Part shown: one piece after another, positions 33,841 through 44,660 of the stretch
Numbering within the stretch: the stretch's first letter is position 1
Layout of the letters: every line of letters starts with the position of its first letter
Source: Russula earlei
Taxonomy: Eukaryota; Basidiomycota; Agaricomycetes; Russulales; Russulaceae
Direction of reading: 5' to 3'
DNA length: 64,000 nucleotides
Assembly (NCBI GenBank): GCA_025769875.1
Contig: JAGFNK010000087.1
Span: forward strand, 62,001-126,000
Translations under genes and position numbers: made by a program
The notes under the pieces: generated by a model
Database searches by the model: none
What the model was told of the DNA's origin: nothing
Seen by the model: only the letters and a program-made list of their open reading frames with translations

Positions 33841-34485
33841 CTGACTACATCACAGTCCCGAGTGCAACCGCCAATGCAACCTCAACCTCAACCCCCATCT
33901 CAACCTCCTTCGCTACCCCTCAATCTAGGGCAAATGGGAAATGCCGATGTTGCAGATTTGCAGGCTAAACTCAAGCAAGTTGAGATACGCATCACTGAGA
34001 TGTGTAACAGGCAAATGGAGGCGGCACAAGCCGTGTGTACCGAGGAGGCGAAACAGTACAACATCATGCTCGCTCAGCAGATAGCCGTGTACAAAATGGG
34101 TCGTGAGTTCGTGATGAAAGTGATACAGGCGAAGAAATTTCTGGCATCGGGGCAGGCGCAGGGATCATCGCAGCCTCATGACTCCGCGCCGAATTCCAAT
34201 ACAAAGCCGCAACCGACGCCCGCCGTTTCTGCGACCCATCAGTCAACACCATCTACGGACTCACGATCTGCACCACAAATCGCAACACCGTGGAAACCGG
34301 GAATACCAATGACCCCGAACACGACATCGACAACATATTCGTCGCCAATGAACGTTAACTTCAAACCGAGGGCAAGCACGGGCTGTCTCAACTGCACATG
34401 CAGCACTACGTTGAAAGAGGACTTGTGCGTTCTTTTCTTCTTGTCAACTTTCTCCCTCCCTAGCTCACTAATGATAGGTATCTAG
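33664..34485 (+). CDS. Pro/Gln-rich protein of a repeat-associated family, partial
   Basis: A 273-codon open frame. N-terminal third is Pro/Gln-rich (PQPQPPSQPPSLPLNLGQMG). The middle is a predicted helix, DLQAKLKQVEIRITEMCNRQ with EEAKQYNIMLAQQIAVYKMG and REFVMKVIQAKKFLASG. The tail is Thr/Ser/Pro-rich. It ends at 34485 in a frame that no longer matches the downstream domain: in another frame 34380-34420 reads LSQLHMQHYVERGLV, which I take as the ancestral continuation. Probably the 5' part of a frameshifted gene copy. Function unknown. Confidence 0.4.
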   Translation: MNHQNQVSLISLKRTPELAPASVQNRPLPSKPNPPQQAPSLPNLTRPPQPTQPPTQCQPLTTSQSRVQPPMQPQPQPPSQPPSLPLNLGQMGNADVADLQAKLKQVEIRITEMCNRQMEAAQAVCTEEAKQYNIMLAQQIAVYKMGREFVMKVIQAKKFLASGQAQGSSQPHDSAPNSNTKPQPTPAVSATHQSTPSTDSRSAPQIATPWKPGIPMTPNTTSTTYSSPMNVNFKPRASTGCLNCTCSTTLKEDLCVLFFLSTFSLPSSLMIGI

Positions 34486-34830
34486 CATCGTGTGTAAATC
34501 TCTCGAATGGTACAAGTCCTTTCCGAACAACCACCCTGTGCGTCGCGTGATCCGCTCATCCCCATCCTCCCCTCCGCTAGCATTTGTAAACTTGGCTGAC
34601 TTGTCAGCGCTTATCAGTATGACGTGCACATCATCGCTTACACGTTACTGTTCCGGATTGTCAACAAATTCCACCAAGAGGTTTTCTCGGATCCCACCGT
34701 ACCCAATAGCTTGAATCGCTTAATTGACTTCTGGGCAGTGATGCTAGAGCATGATTGGCTATTGACCAACTGTCATCAGGAGTGGGCAGAGCACTTCGAA
34801 CGGGATTTGGACCACTCCAGTACATGGCAC
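34400..34830 (+). pseudogene. 3' domain remnant of the same family
   Basis: Pieces HYVERGLV, VCKSLEWYKSFPNNHPVRRV, SSPSSPPLAFVNLADL, LLFRIVNKFHQEVFSDPTVP, LIDFWAVMLEHDWLLTNCHQ and EWAEHFERDL lie in order but in different frames. A shorter copy is at 19.88-20.24 kb. Confidence 0.55.
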
Positions 34831-35606
34831 CCATCGTTTTCACTATCTTGGACTCGTCTGATGTCGCCCCTGATCTTCTTACATTAAAGACGCCGCCTGC
34901 GAGTTCCACGTCAAGCCTCTTCTATTGTATGTCTCTCTGGCATTTGTTTTGCCATATTTGCCCGCTCACTTGTGTTTCTTTCGCATTACAGCTACACCAA
35001 TTACACGAGGCTCGTCATGTTCTCTTTCAGGTTCCAAAATGCATTCCAACGGGGCCTTGAAGCCGATGATGAGGTCTTCTTCACAAGGGTGAGAGATTTC
35101 ACACCATCGTGCATTGTTGGCATGACACTGGTATTCTTTAAGAGCCTGGAGAGCGCCAAGACTGTCATCACGGTTCTCGTTGATTCCTTGGTCCCGACAG
35201 GTTACATACAGTTTGCATTAGATGGTGCGTGAAACTCTGAGCCACTTTTCTCTGAACAAGACTAACGTTGAGATAGGTTATTTCGTATTTGTTCCGTTTG
35301 CCTCGGCGTTCATGCTCAAGGTATGCTGTCCCACTTTCTATCACTCCATGGTCTTGGTCAGAATTTTTGACTTGCATCTGCTATAGCTTCTATGCCCAGT
35401 TTATCACCCCAGGGCTCGAAACAGAGGTGTATAAAGTGATCGAACCCCTCATTGCCACGATCGGGTCTCCCCAAATTGCTATTGATGAGCGCCACACTCC
35501 AAAGTTGTACTCACGCTTCCTGGAGAGCTTACTGGTGAAACATAAACGCGACGGCACAGCCCAAGGACGTATGCCTCAACAGGGACCACCACCACAGCAG
35601 ATGTAG
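34831..35606 (+). pseudogene. C-terminal remnant of a PriB/PrtT-like fungal transcription factor
   Basis: Segments in order with intron-like gaps: NYTRLVMFSFRFQNAFQRGL and EADDEVFFTR; TVITVLVDSLVPTGYIQFAL; YFVFVPFASAFMLK; then QFITPGLETEVYKVIEPLIA and IDERHTPKLYSRFLESLLVK, ending in a Gln/Pro tail. The order matches the C-terminal region of basidiomycete Zn2Cys6 activators of the PriB/PrtT group as I recall it. No zinc cluster is present in the window, and the 5' side is fused to the unrelated repeat family, so this is a chimeric or captured fragment. An insertion-like stretch interrupts the FFTR...VITVL junction. Confidence 0.55.
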
Positions 35607-36440
35607 ACCGGTTCGAATATGCCAAGGTACCAGCAACCACCACAACCTCCACGGCCACAGCAACAACGACAGCAGCAACCAGCCCCCCCCCCCACCGCAG
35701 AACGCAACCTTGTCGTTACTATCCTTTACTGTTGTGGTTGTTTGCTTCTCGTCTCTGCATTGGCTTTCTGTGTTTTTATTGCTTTTTGTACGTATTCAAG
35801 GTATTGTCAATGAATCAATCCACATTTATAGATTTATCTAAATGGGTTGTGTTATCTGGCTCAGCTATCGCCGACTTCTGGATATCCGAGTAGTCCCTGT
35901 CCTCGCAATTACTGAACCCACTCCTATTATAACATCCCATGCCGACCTCTAAACGGGCTCGTCTCAGTTTCACTCTCGCTTTTCCCCTCATACCTCATTT
36001 CGATTTCGCCTCGCGTCTCGTGTTCCGACGACATCAGCTCTCGCCGCTTGGACACGCTGTTCCATGAAGGTGCAAGGGAGGCGTTTGAATCTTTCTTGGC
36101 GCTTGGCGTGTGCAACGGATGCCGGTTCCTTAGCCACATGCGTGAGGTGATTCTCGGCGCCGAACTGTGGCCGCCTCTTCAAGGAGAGCGACAAGTGGGC
36201 GATCCGAGGCGCGTGCTGTGCTCGTTCGAGGTTGTTGTGGACAACTTGGTGAGGCAGGACTTGGTGTTCCCTCGCGACATGGCTGGCTCACAGCTGCCAG
36301 TGGCAGTGGCCCATGGATGGTGAGGGACGCACGGAATTTGTTGTTCCGGGTGCGCTGGAGGCCTTCAATTTCGGAGCGGTGCGCTACGTCGATCGCGGTC
36401 GATGGCGTTGGGGAAACCAACGGAAGTGTTTCTTGCGTTG
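35607..36440. other. Repeat mosaic, no recognised gene
   Basis: Includes the 93-bp repeat at 35957-36049. A 91-codon frame at 36048-36323 follows it (MDTLFHEGAREAFESFLALG) and matches no family I know. Confidence 0.4.
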
Positions 36441-36541
36441 ATCATCAGGAAAAAATGTTATTGCTACAAGCACTATGTAGCACTATATAGGCTATACAGT
36501 GCTACATAGTGCTTGTAGCAATAGCATTTTTTCCTGATGAT
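36441..36541. mobile_element. 101-bp palindromic MITE, CATCAGGAAAA ends
   Basis: Starts ATCATCAGGAAAAAATG and ends CATTTTTTCCTGATGAT. The two 50-bp arms are reverse complements with only two mismatches, meeting at CTATATAGGCTATACAG. It shares its end motif with the insertion in the PA2G4-like gene (13357-13480). The arms contain tandem CACTATGTAG/CTACATAGTG-type units. Confidence 0.85.
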
Positions 36542-38130
36542 GCCTCACCCGGGGCGCGTGGTCACGGTCACGCTGGAGAGTGAGAGCTGGCATCCTCCTA
36601 AGATGAAGGAGTCGTGCGGCGGAGTGGGGCCCATGGTTCCAACTATTTCAGGATGCGCGGCGAGTGGTGTTGGCTAAGGTAAGATTGTTCTTTGGTAAGA
36701 GCATGTGGGTGAATCGCGTCGTCGTCGCCACTTGTCGGCCCAACGAGAGGCGTCGACAGCGTTCTCAAAATGGACAGTAGATCCAACAAATGGGATGGGT
36801 TGAATCGGCTCGGCTCAAGCCACACGGCGTCATTGCCCAGACTTGGCTCATCTTAAACTACTTGATGTGCTTGGCCTTGGCCTTGATTTGCACATACCCT
36901 TACTAACCAATTTTCTAAGCAAAATAAATAAATAAGCAGCTTGAGCAACTTGACAGGCTTAATGATTGATTAAGCAGATTATGCCAACTAAGTTTTTTTC
37001 CAGATTTTGCTGATGATAGTGCTATGTGAACTTGGTTTCATCTACTGTGCCTACATACATATTGTCATAAACTACTGGAACTACGTTAGAACTACTATGA
37101 GCTATAGAGCACTACATAGTATGTTGTTGTGCTATGGTGTCTATGTCATCTACAGATCTTAGGTGGCATCTACGGACCAGTCATGTTTTTCCTGATGTAG
37201 GCTGGTGTTTTTGATACTATGCTGGTGCTGCAGTGCAGCATGCAGCATGAGCATGATTGTACATTTGTATATAACTGATGCAGATCAACATTAGAAAAAG
37301 GGCATATCGAGTGCATCGGTCGGACCCTTTTATGGTTTTATAAAACGGCGACGCGGTCAGGGGCGACAAAGAGATACCGAAAAAAGAAAAAGGAACGCGG
37401 CAGACGCGGCGAGCGACACGCTTCTCTTTCCTCCGGACGCTTTTCCTCCGTCCGAGTCGGAAGTCCGTGCAGCACAACAAGAGGGGGAACGGCCAGGGGG
37501 AAAGGGAAGGGAAAAAGGCCGGAACATTCATCAACGCTCATCTTCTCTTCTCGAAAACTTTCTGGGAGCGCATCGTTGTCAAACCCCCTCAGCTAAATCT
37601 ATCCTCGTCTCCGGTCCGAGTCACCATCCGGGGTCGAGCGTCTCGCCGCGTACCTCACGCATATGAAGCCGACCGGGTGAGTGCGCTCTCTTGAAATGGC
37701 CGACGCTAAACGTGCAGCATTCTGTGTGACGGGCGGAAAGGAAGCAGCGCAACAAGAACGGTTTCGAGTGATAGGGGCATCATCACTGCAAGCGGCGGAG
37801 CTCCGCCGGATAACGAAATCAAGAACGTCGAGCACTCCATCGGAGTTAATTACCACAGAACAAAACGTGGAAACACAGGCAATGGAATCACAACTGTCTG
37901 GAATTGTCCGGACCCGATTGGGGGGGACCCATCGCAAATATGAAAGGTACTAGTTGACATCCTCCATCTCAAAAAACGATTCAGTACCAAAAAGACTAGA
38001 TTGCAGGACTCTAACATTGATGACATTGATGTGGCAATAAATAAGCTAAGGTAGAATGTGCTAAGTCAGTCGGAGAAATTATACAGAAGAACGAATAGAT
38101 GGTTGATCTATGATTATGGAAGGAGTGGTT
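36542..38130. other. Intergenic; possible small gene at 37663-37947 (+)
   Basis: Lone TTTTGCTGATG (37006) and TTTTTCCTGATG (37187) motifs resemble ends of the MITE family. A TATA-like TTTTATAAAAC at about 37337 precedes a region with ATG 37663, a canonical donor (GTGAGTGCGC) at 37677 and acceptor CGTGCAG at 37719, which join to an open frame of about 80 codons. I do not recognise the peptide, so this stays a weak candidate. Confidence 0.25.
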
Positions 38131-40761
38131 TCATGCGAAGAGGCTTGCGACGACGATTTGCATTTTACCGTCACGAATTGCCTGCACAGAACGTCAGTCT
38201 TCTTTTATCACCTTGGTCAATATCTGCGCATCGTACCTCATAAATCAATGATATATTTTGGCCTAGAGTTACGTCCTCAACGCCGAGGCCGTTGGCAAAG
38301 ACACTCTCGTTTTCCGAACCGTGCATACGGATACCAAGACCCACACGAATAAATTCGTAAATAGGCCGCGTCCTTGTCAGATAGTTGCTCGCCGGTGCTG
38401 GCCCACGAGCTCCTGACAAGTACTCTGTTCGGAGCGACACAAGAAGGGACGTTGCACGTGACGCAACTGAGCTGCGGAAAGCGGGGATCGCGGAGAGAGC
38501 GGAAACATCGGCGGAGGGGTGGGTGGTGAAAGAGTCCACTAGAATAGACACAGAAGCAGCAGCTACTTGCGTCATACGTGGGGCAGCATCCATCGTGGTA
38601 GTCGAGTCCAGCGTCCGTAGCATGCTCTTGAGAATATCCTGAGAGATAGTTTTATGGTCACTCAATTTCTCGCCGAAATGCGCGAACAGTTCCTCTTCGA
38701 CAATGCGAGCGAATGCGCGATTAAAGTCCGCTTGGAGAGCACGGATATCGAAAGCTTGACACAAGAGGTATAGATAGCTTGCAGTCAGCATAGAAAGCAC
38801 TTCAAGCGCATTGATAGTGGCACGTGCGGAGATCAGAGCTAGGGAACTTTTACTCGATGATAAGCGTACAGCAATACAAGGTGCTCAGGAGACACTCACT
38901 TGACAGCTTGATTATGCATTTCCGCGGACTGGATGTGTGTTGATACAGGGCTTGCTAGGTAACCCAACTCGCTGACATACGCCGCAACGGCGATATCGAT
39001 ACCCTTCCCATGATAGTTCAGAGACGGATCAGTTGCTGCAAGCGACGGCGGGAGACCACGGTTCATGGTAGGGTTGACCAGTTCAGTTGACTGAGAAAAC
39101 AACAACTTGCCGATATGATGCAGGGCAAGTCGTGTTTTTTCCATCGCATTCGTAACGGCCATAGCTTGAAAATTTCCTCCATGGTGGACCTCATTCGTCT
39201 CTGCGTCGATGAGGGGATTATCAGTTGCTACAATGCATCGATGAGAACCATCACGAGATAACGTCACGTTCGATTTACACGTACTCGAATTACACTCGAT
39301 CGAGACGCTGTTTAAAGCGGCAAGGATATCTTCAATTTGGGGGCCCAGGAATTGCGGTGCCGTTCGGAGGGGGTAACGATCCTGGCGGAGCTCACCCTGG
39401 TCTTGATCAATGGTGACCTCCTTCTCGTCACCGACGGCAAAATGGCTGTCTTGGAGTAAGTTCCAAATGGTGTGCGCGGCTTCGATCTGCCAATCACCAT
39501 CCATGAGGATTGCTCCGATAAATCATGTAAACTAACTGAGAACACACCTGTCCCGGATGAGGGCGAGCAACCTCATGGATGAACGGTGCGTAATTCCCAC
39601 GGACGCCAAGCAATGCCTCTGTCCCCATCGCCGTGCAAACTTGCGCTAGCAGCGTAAGATGGACGGCCTCATTGAGTGCGAGCCCGGCTACAGACGCGGA
39701 GAACGCCGTGCCATTGAGAATCCCTAAATGCTCCTTAGCACCGAGTTCGATGGGCTCCAAGCCATGGCTGGCCAGCGCCTGGCGACATGAAACCATACGG
39801 CGCGCGCCAAATGCAACTGGACCATCAAAGACCCTAATTGCCGGGTTCCCAATAAGAGTGCCCGCAACGTAAGAAAGCGGCGATAAATCTGTGCATTGCG
39901 TGAGCTGTCGGCTCTCTGGACAAAAGCTAAAACGGTATACCTCCTGAGGCAGAGATACTTCCGCGGAGCGGTACTACGGGCGTGATGTTGGCACGAAGGA
40001 GGGCAACCATCTTTTCGATGAGTTCCCATCGGACTCCAGAGTGGCCACGGATCAAAGAATTGACGCGGACAAGGATAGCCCCACGAACCCAAGACTCTGG
40101 CATGCTTGTGGATGCAAGTGGGTCTGAAAGAGGGAGAGAAGGGAGGACATCTGTAGATGACGGCAAGACGCCCGAATGCTGGTGTTGCAGAAGTGCGGTA
40201 CCAAGAGCCAATGTGTCAGCTCGTACGAGTATCGGCTTGTGCAAGGAAGGTATGATGAATCACAGGCCGGATGATGACATTCGTGGGAAGGGGCCTACCG
40301 CTACCGCCGAAACCAGTGCTGACGCCATATACACTTTGCGATGATTCAACCTTACCCACGATGACATCACGCGACTTTTGAACGCGGGTCCTTATGTCGT
40401 GGGAGTCGTTCAAAAGTACGTGTGTATTGTGTCTTGCAGCGGCGACGAGAGCGGAAATGGAAAGGTTATAACCATCGATAACAACAGCCTTGCCATGCCT
40501 ACAAATGCGAGTAATCAGACGTGGCATATGTGACGAGAGGCACGAGCTAGCATACTTGTAGCCCTCGAGTTCGTGAAACTGCTCAAGGAACCTAGAGAGT
40601 AGAGCTGAGCGGCCAGGTCGTGGGGGGATGTACGTAAAGGGAGATGCAGAGAATCCGTTGGAATAGGGAGAAGACGTCTTGAGAGAAGAGGGAAGCTGAG
40701 TAATGCCATCAGCGACCTTGCGCAAGCCATTGACGCGGGGCTCGGTAGAAAGGATGGTCAT
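38131..40761 (-). CDS. PAL: Phenylalanine ammonia-lyase (copy 2)
   Basis: Second MIO enzyme on the same strand as copy 1. Starts [20 protein letters not shown]. Family blocks: [33 protein letters not shown], the MIO triad in GSISASGG (codons at about 39942-39950), [46 protein letters not shown] segment, EMHNQAVK and the C-terminal [21 protein letters not shown] final intron (donor GTACGATG after SLIYE, acceptor CTGTGCAG) leads to a last exon [16 protein letters not shown], the same position as in copy 1. The N-terminus differs strongly from copy 1. A TATAAAG on the minus strand about 80 bp upstream of the start is a plausible promoter. Paralogue of 7971-10670. Confidence 0.92.
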
Positions 40762-43611
40762 TATAGGGAGCTGTAGAGAGGGAGGGAAACTGGTGGGGCC
40801 AAAGGTGGGCTGGCTGTTTGCATGTAGAAAGGAATGGAGCTTTATAACGGCGTATCGAACGAATGTAGGAGGAATTAATCGTGCGCCTGCGCCAACGTCT
40901 AGGCGGAGAGCGGAGAATGAAGGGAAGCCGTGACTCTGATGGTGAGTTCCCTCCCCACGCTCATCTCAGATCGCTCCGGCGGTCAGCCCTGGACGAGGTC
41001 ATCGTCGCCCCAAAAGAAAAGATCCGGCCGAGTGTTGAGCAACGAAACGACTGGACAATCCCTCTTTCGCAATTTGCTTTTTTTTCTCTGCACTCAACTC
41101 AACTCGCCAGTTGAGATCTCATTCCGAGCATTATATAATCTCGGCGCACCGATTGCACACAGGAATCGGAGATGCTGACATCAGCTGCCGACAACCAGCC
41201 GGCGTGTATGACGGTCTTTTTCTTTGCCCATAATTAATAACATAACATAACACCCACTGGAGCATCAATACCCCCTCAGGGACTCGGGCTTTTTCTGCGA
41301 CCCGCGTTCACATACATTTTCATGCCCGAAGCATCGCAATCGCTGGAAAACCGCACACCGATGTTCGCAACGTGTCTGACAGCTCTTTGATCATGTTGCA
41401 TGTAGCGCCACAAACACTGCTTTTTCAAGCCGCATGTTTTCCGTCTTACTCCCTCACATGCTTCAGTCCAACTGTAAGGTTTCCAGTGTTCATATCACAG
41501 AGGCGCCGGTCAGCGCTATGCTGATGACACCCTGCCTTGCTGACGACCTGTCAAGTAACTCTTGTAACGTCCGGAGTTGTTTATACTCAGGGCTCTGCGG
41601 ATATATCAGCACCACAGGGGTTTTTCTCTTATATTACCTGCGTTACCACCACCCCCTTGAGTGTTGTTCCGTCTACATCTTAACAAGGGTACACCCGCCG
41701 GCCCAAAAAGATCGTTTGGGGTACCTCCGTGCCAGTGCCAGAGCGATTCGAATCCACGCAACAAGGTTTCTGGTCGGTCGATTGACTAGAAGTAGAAGAC
41801 CCTGTGTGGCTGAGGATGGAGACCGAAATGTCAAGCTTCAAGCTTCAAGGGACGTTCACAAACACGAATCCCGCTCCATGTCAATACCCTCAGAAGGAAA
41901 CCTACATGTCTCCAGTAGCAAATTGCTACTAGCAATCTGGGCTTGGGACAATCGTCAACTCGATTTCCCTCTCCGGTCACCCGTCTTGCGGCGGATCATG
42001 GGAAGCTCATGTCACCATTGAGTTTGTCTACATCCTTCCGCCCCTTTCTGTCTACATGGTCAACTGTTAGTGTAGTCCCCTTCATATTGCGACTGTGATT
42101 GCAATTCTACAACACCTTACGCCACGGCAACTGATAAACATGTACAATTAAAATATTTTCTCTGCATATCTTCAAGGGGAAATGGGTACGTAGATGATGG
42201 CATCCGGGTGAACTGTGGCGTTTTATGCTCCAGAGTTGCCAACAAGCCACGCAGGTGAGGGCGATATCTCAGCTGCTTGTGAATTACTTCCGACCGCGGT
42301 GAGCGCCGTTATTACTATAGCTCTGCATACTGGCTGAACCAGAGAACGGTCTGCCAGTGCTGTTTATTTACCTTCCATTATGCTCAGGACGGTCTGACTA
42401 GCTACAGACATCCGTCTCACTTGTTAAATACTTTCAACCCTGAGTGAAAAGGTGAAAAGTCGTCTCTCTCATTGCACGGACCTGGCACCGACTCAGATCT
42501 CAAACTCAGGGAGAGTACGTAAGCAAAGAACCACCCGCCCTGAGGCCTGACTCCTGCCTAGTCTCACTCCTCCTATCCACACCCTCACCATCTCGGGCTC
42601 CAGTTCGGATCCAGACTTTTGGGAAATATAAAAGAGGTGCATTCCCTCGATTGGAAAGACGGCAAGAACACATATGTACCTGCGCAAGGAACGGCAAGAG
42701 CGGAATTCAATCGATTACGGTTGAGATGCCAGCGGGCGCATACCACCGGGTCTTCGTACCGTAGGTATTCGGACGGATCTTGCTTGTTACATCATGGGCT
42801 CCTCAGTTATTACTGTTCCATCGGGCTCTGTCATCAGGTTCTGCGTACATGTCGTCCTTTGATGTTCTGCGCCCGGAAGGAGCATAGGTATATGTAGAGT
42901 CCTGACACCGCCGATATGCCGAGCGTAAAAGTGCGTTCACCAAAGAACAAGACTTGAGCATCAAGGCACATTCTATCACGCGCCCACTTGGTTGACATAG
43001 CTCGGAGGAGTATCCAGAAGTACCATGGAAATGACCATAATCCTTTCATTGAGCGGCACAGATTCCATGGGGTTGGATGAAAAACAAGTCGGTGAACCGA
43101 CTCTTCTGACAACCAGGGCAAATTCGAATGAGGGCATTGTGCTCCCATGATGACAATTTACTCGTATCTCCAGAGACGTCGGCCAACGGTAACTCTAATT
43201 GTGCAATCAATGCGTAGTTTGGTCGGGTTGACGGTGGATCGTCTTGGCCGCGTGACATGCCAGATGGTCTGCATTTCGCTGGCTGTGGAAATGTATAAGC
43301 GAGTGCTGCAGTATTGTACAGCTCCGAGTCGTCACTGAGATTCTTTTGGTAATCGGATGAAACGTGGACCCGACCCGAAGTACTTCTATCCCATTGGAGT
43401 TCAAACACCGAAACAAATCAAGGGTGCCTCCCATGAGTGTCGGACAACGCCAAGTTGAGACTAATCAGCGGTGATTAGGCGGGAAGAAACGAAATGATGC
43501 TGACACATACTTGGATAGATTCCAGGGTACTTGTCAATCATATCCAAGAGTAGGCAGAGCCAGTATCATCGCTGGATAGCGCAGCTTACAACAATTAGGA
43601 AAGAGAAGATG
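40762..43611. other. 2.8-kb intergenic region, no recognised gene
   Basis: Contains PAL copy 2 promoter sequence to about 41,000. Longer open stretches exist at 41434-42021 (+, 195 codons), 42619-42897 (+, preceded by a TATAAAAG at 42627) and 43434-43046 (-). The last has an intron-like break and a Cys-rich segment HNALIRICPGCQKSRFTDLF. None resembles a family I can name, and codon patterns are not convincing. Confidence 0.35.
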
Positions 43612-44451
43612 CTATATTGAAGCGCCCTGGTCTGGCAGTCGCTCGATGGCATATCGCCTTCGTACGATATACATCAGCGGCACTCCAGGAATCTTGCGTA
43701 TCCTTCGCCGGAGCTCGCGATCACAAGTAGCGACGATGAAACAACGATTAGCAGTGACTCGTTGCACAAGACAATCGTCAGCATAGGTCCCCGTGTGGGA
43801 GCATGGTAGGCGCTCAAAACGGGGATCCCGAGCAACACTGAATAAGAGTGAGCATGGATAAGAAAAACTTATGTGCGAAACGCACCGTAGAGCTAAGCGA
43901 TAACGTTGACCAAGCTTTTCAAGCTCAGGCTATCACGCAATCCGTTACACATGGTATACCTGCACAGCATCGTGAGACAAGCAAAATGTGACACAAGGAG
44001 CACCGACATTTCGCATACAAGCAGTCCATCATACCACCAACAAGCTCCAGCTTATTTTGGAGGCTGAAGTTAATGAAGTTGGTATCGATGAGAACACGAT
44101 ATGGTGGAACAAGAGCCGTGTTATGCGTTAGGAAAAGCGAAGATGCGATGGGAGCTCTGAGCCAATTTGAGATTAGTTGGAGAAGATTGGACTGGCTGGA
44201 CGCACACGCGATGAACTGCCCTCTCCTTCTCTTCCTCTTCCTTTTTTTTCTGCTTCAATTGATTCTCTTTACTATCGGTAGGGAAAAGTTACCTGTCGTC
44301 TAGCGAGGTGGGAAGATTTTAAGACCTACAGTCGAATGTCATTAGGGTTCAGCATGCGCTTGACAGTAGCAAACTTTCTTGTTTTCTTTGCTTTACCCTT
44401 GATAGAATTTCAAAAACCTATTCTGCTCAGTTCAGCGATACAACGCACCAT
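43612..44451 (-). CDS. FCF1: rRNA-processing PIN-domain protein FCF1 (with apparent +1 frameshift)
   Basis: FCF1/UTP24 is the PIN nuclease of the small-subunit processome that cleaves pre-rRNA at A1/A2. Six exons by eye: 44451-44449 (ATG only), 44397-44330, 44271-44206, 44156-44008, 43959-43886, 43837-43612. Products: [79 protein letters not shown], then after one extra base [13 protein letters not shown], then [63 protein letters not shown] acidic residues are present (LIDTN, TDC, YADD, CDRE). Exon 5 is 74 bp where 73 would keep phase; the extra base lies in GCCTGAG at about 43925. It is either a sequence error or a real inactivating indel. Confidence 0.92.
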
Positions 44452-44660
44452 GATTACAACGGCAATTGACTTGGGACTCGAGCAAAGAAAAACAGGAAAT
44501 TTGATGAAACTTGGTTTCGTCACATGTGGACGCGCATTCACGTGATCTGTGACACACACCGAGGCGGCGCCTCATCACTCGCTCTCCACCACAAGACAGG
44601 AACTCTCGCTTTTACACTAATCTTGCCTCTGTTCATCAACGAAACGCAACTGTCACCCCC
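44452..44660. promoter_or_regulatory. Divergent promoter between FCF1 and the 44.7-kb gene
   Basis: 209 bp between two divergent start codons. No TATA is evident. Inferred from spacing only. Confidence 0.45.

Noticed and set aside
36999..37200. Complete MITE between 37006 and 37198
   Set aside because: The two TTTT(G/C)CTGATG motifs are in the same orientation, so they are not paired inverted ends of one element.
10690..40761. Secondary-metabolite or defence gene cluster between the two PAL genes
   Set aside because: The interval holds repeats and remnants; no synthase, NLR, tailoring enzyme or transporter could be found.
41735..41775. Possible tRNA from GATTCGAATCC
   Set aside because: The bases on each side do not form a T-arm and no box A lies upstream at the right distance.
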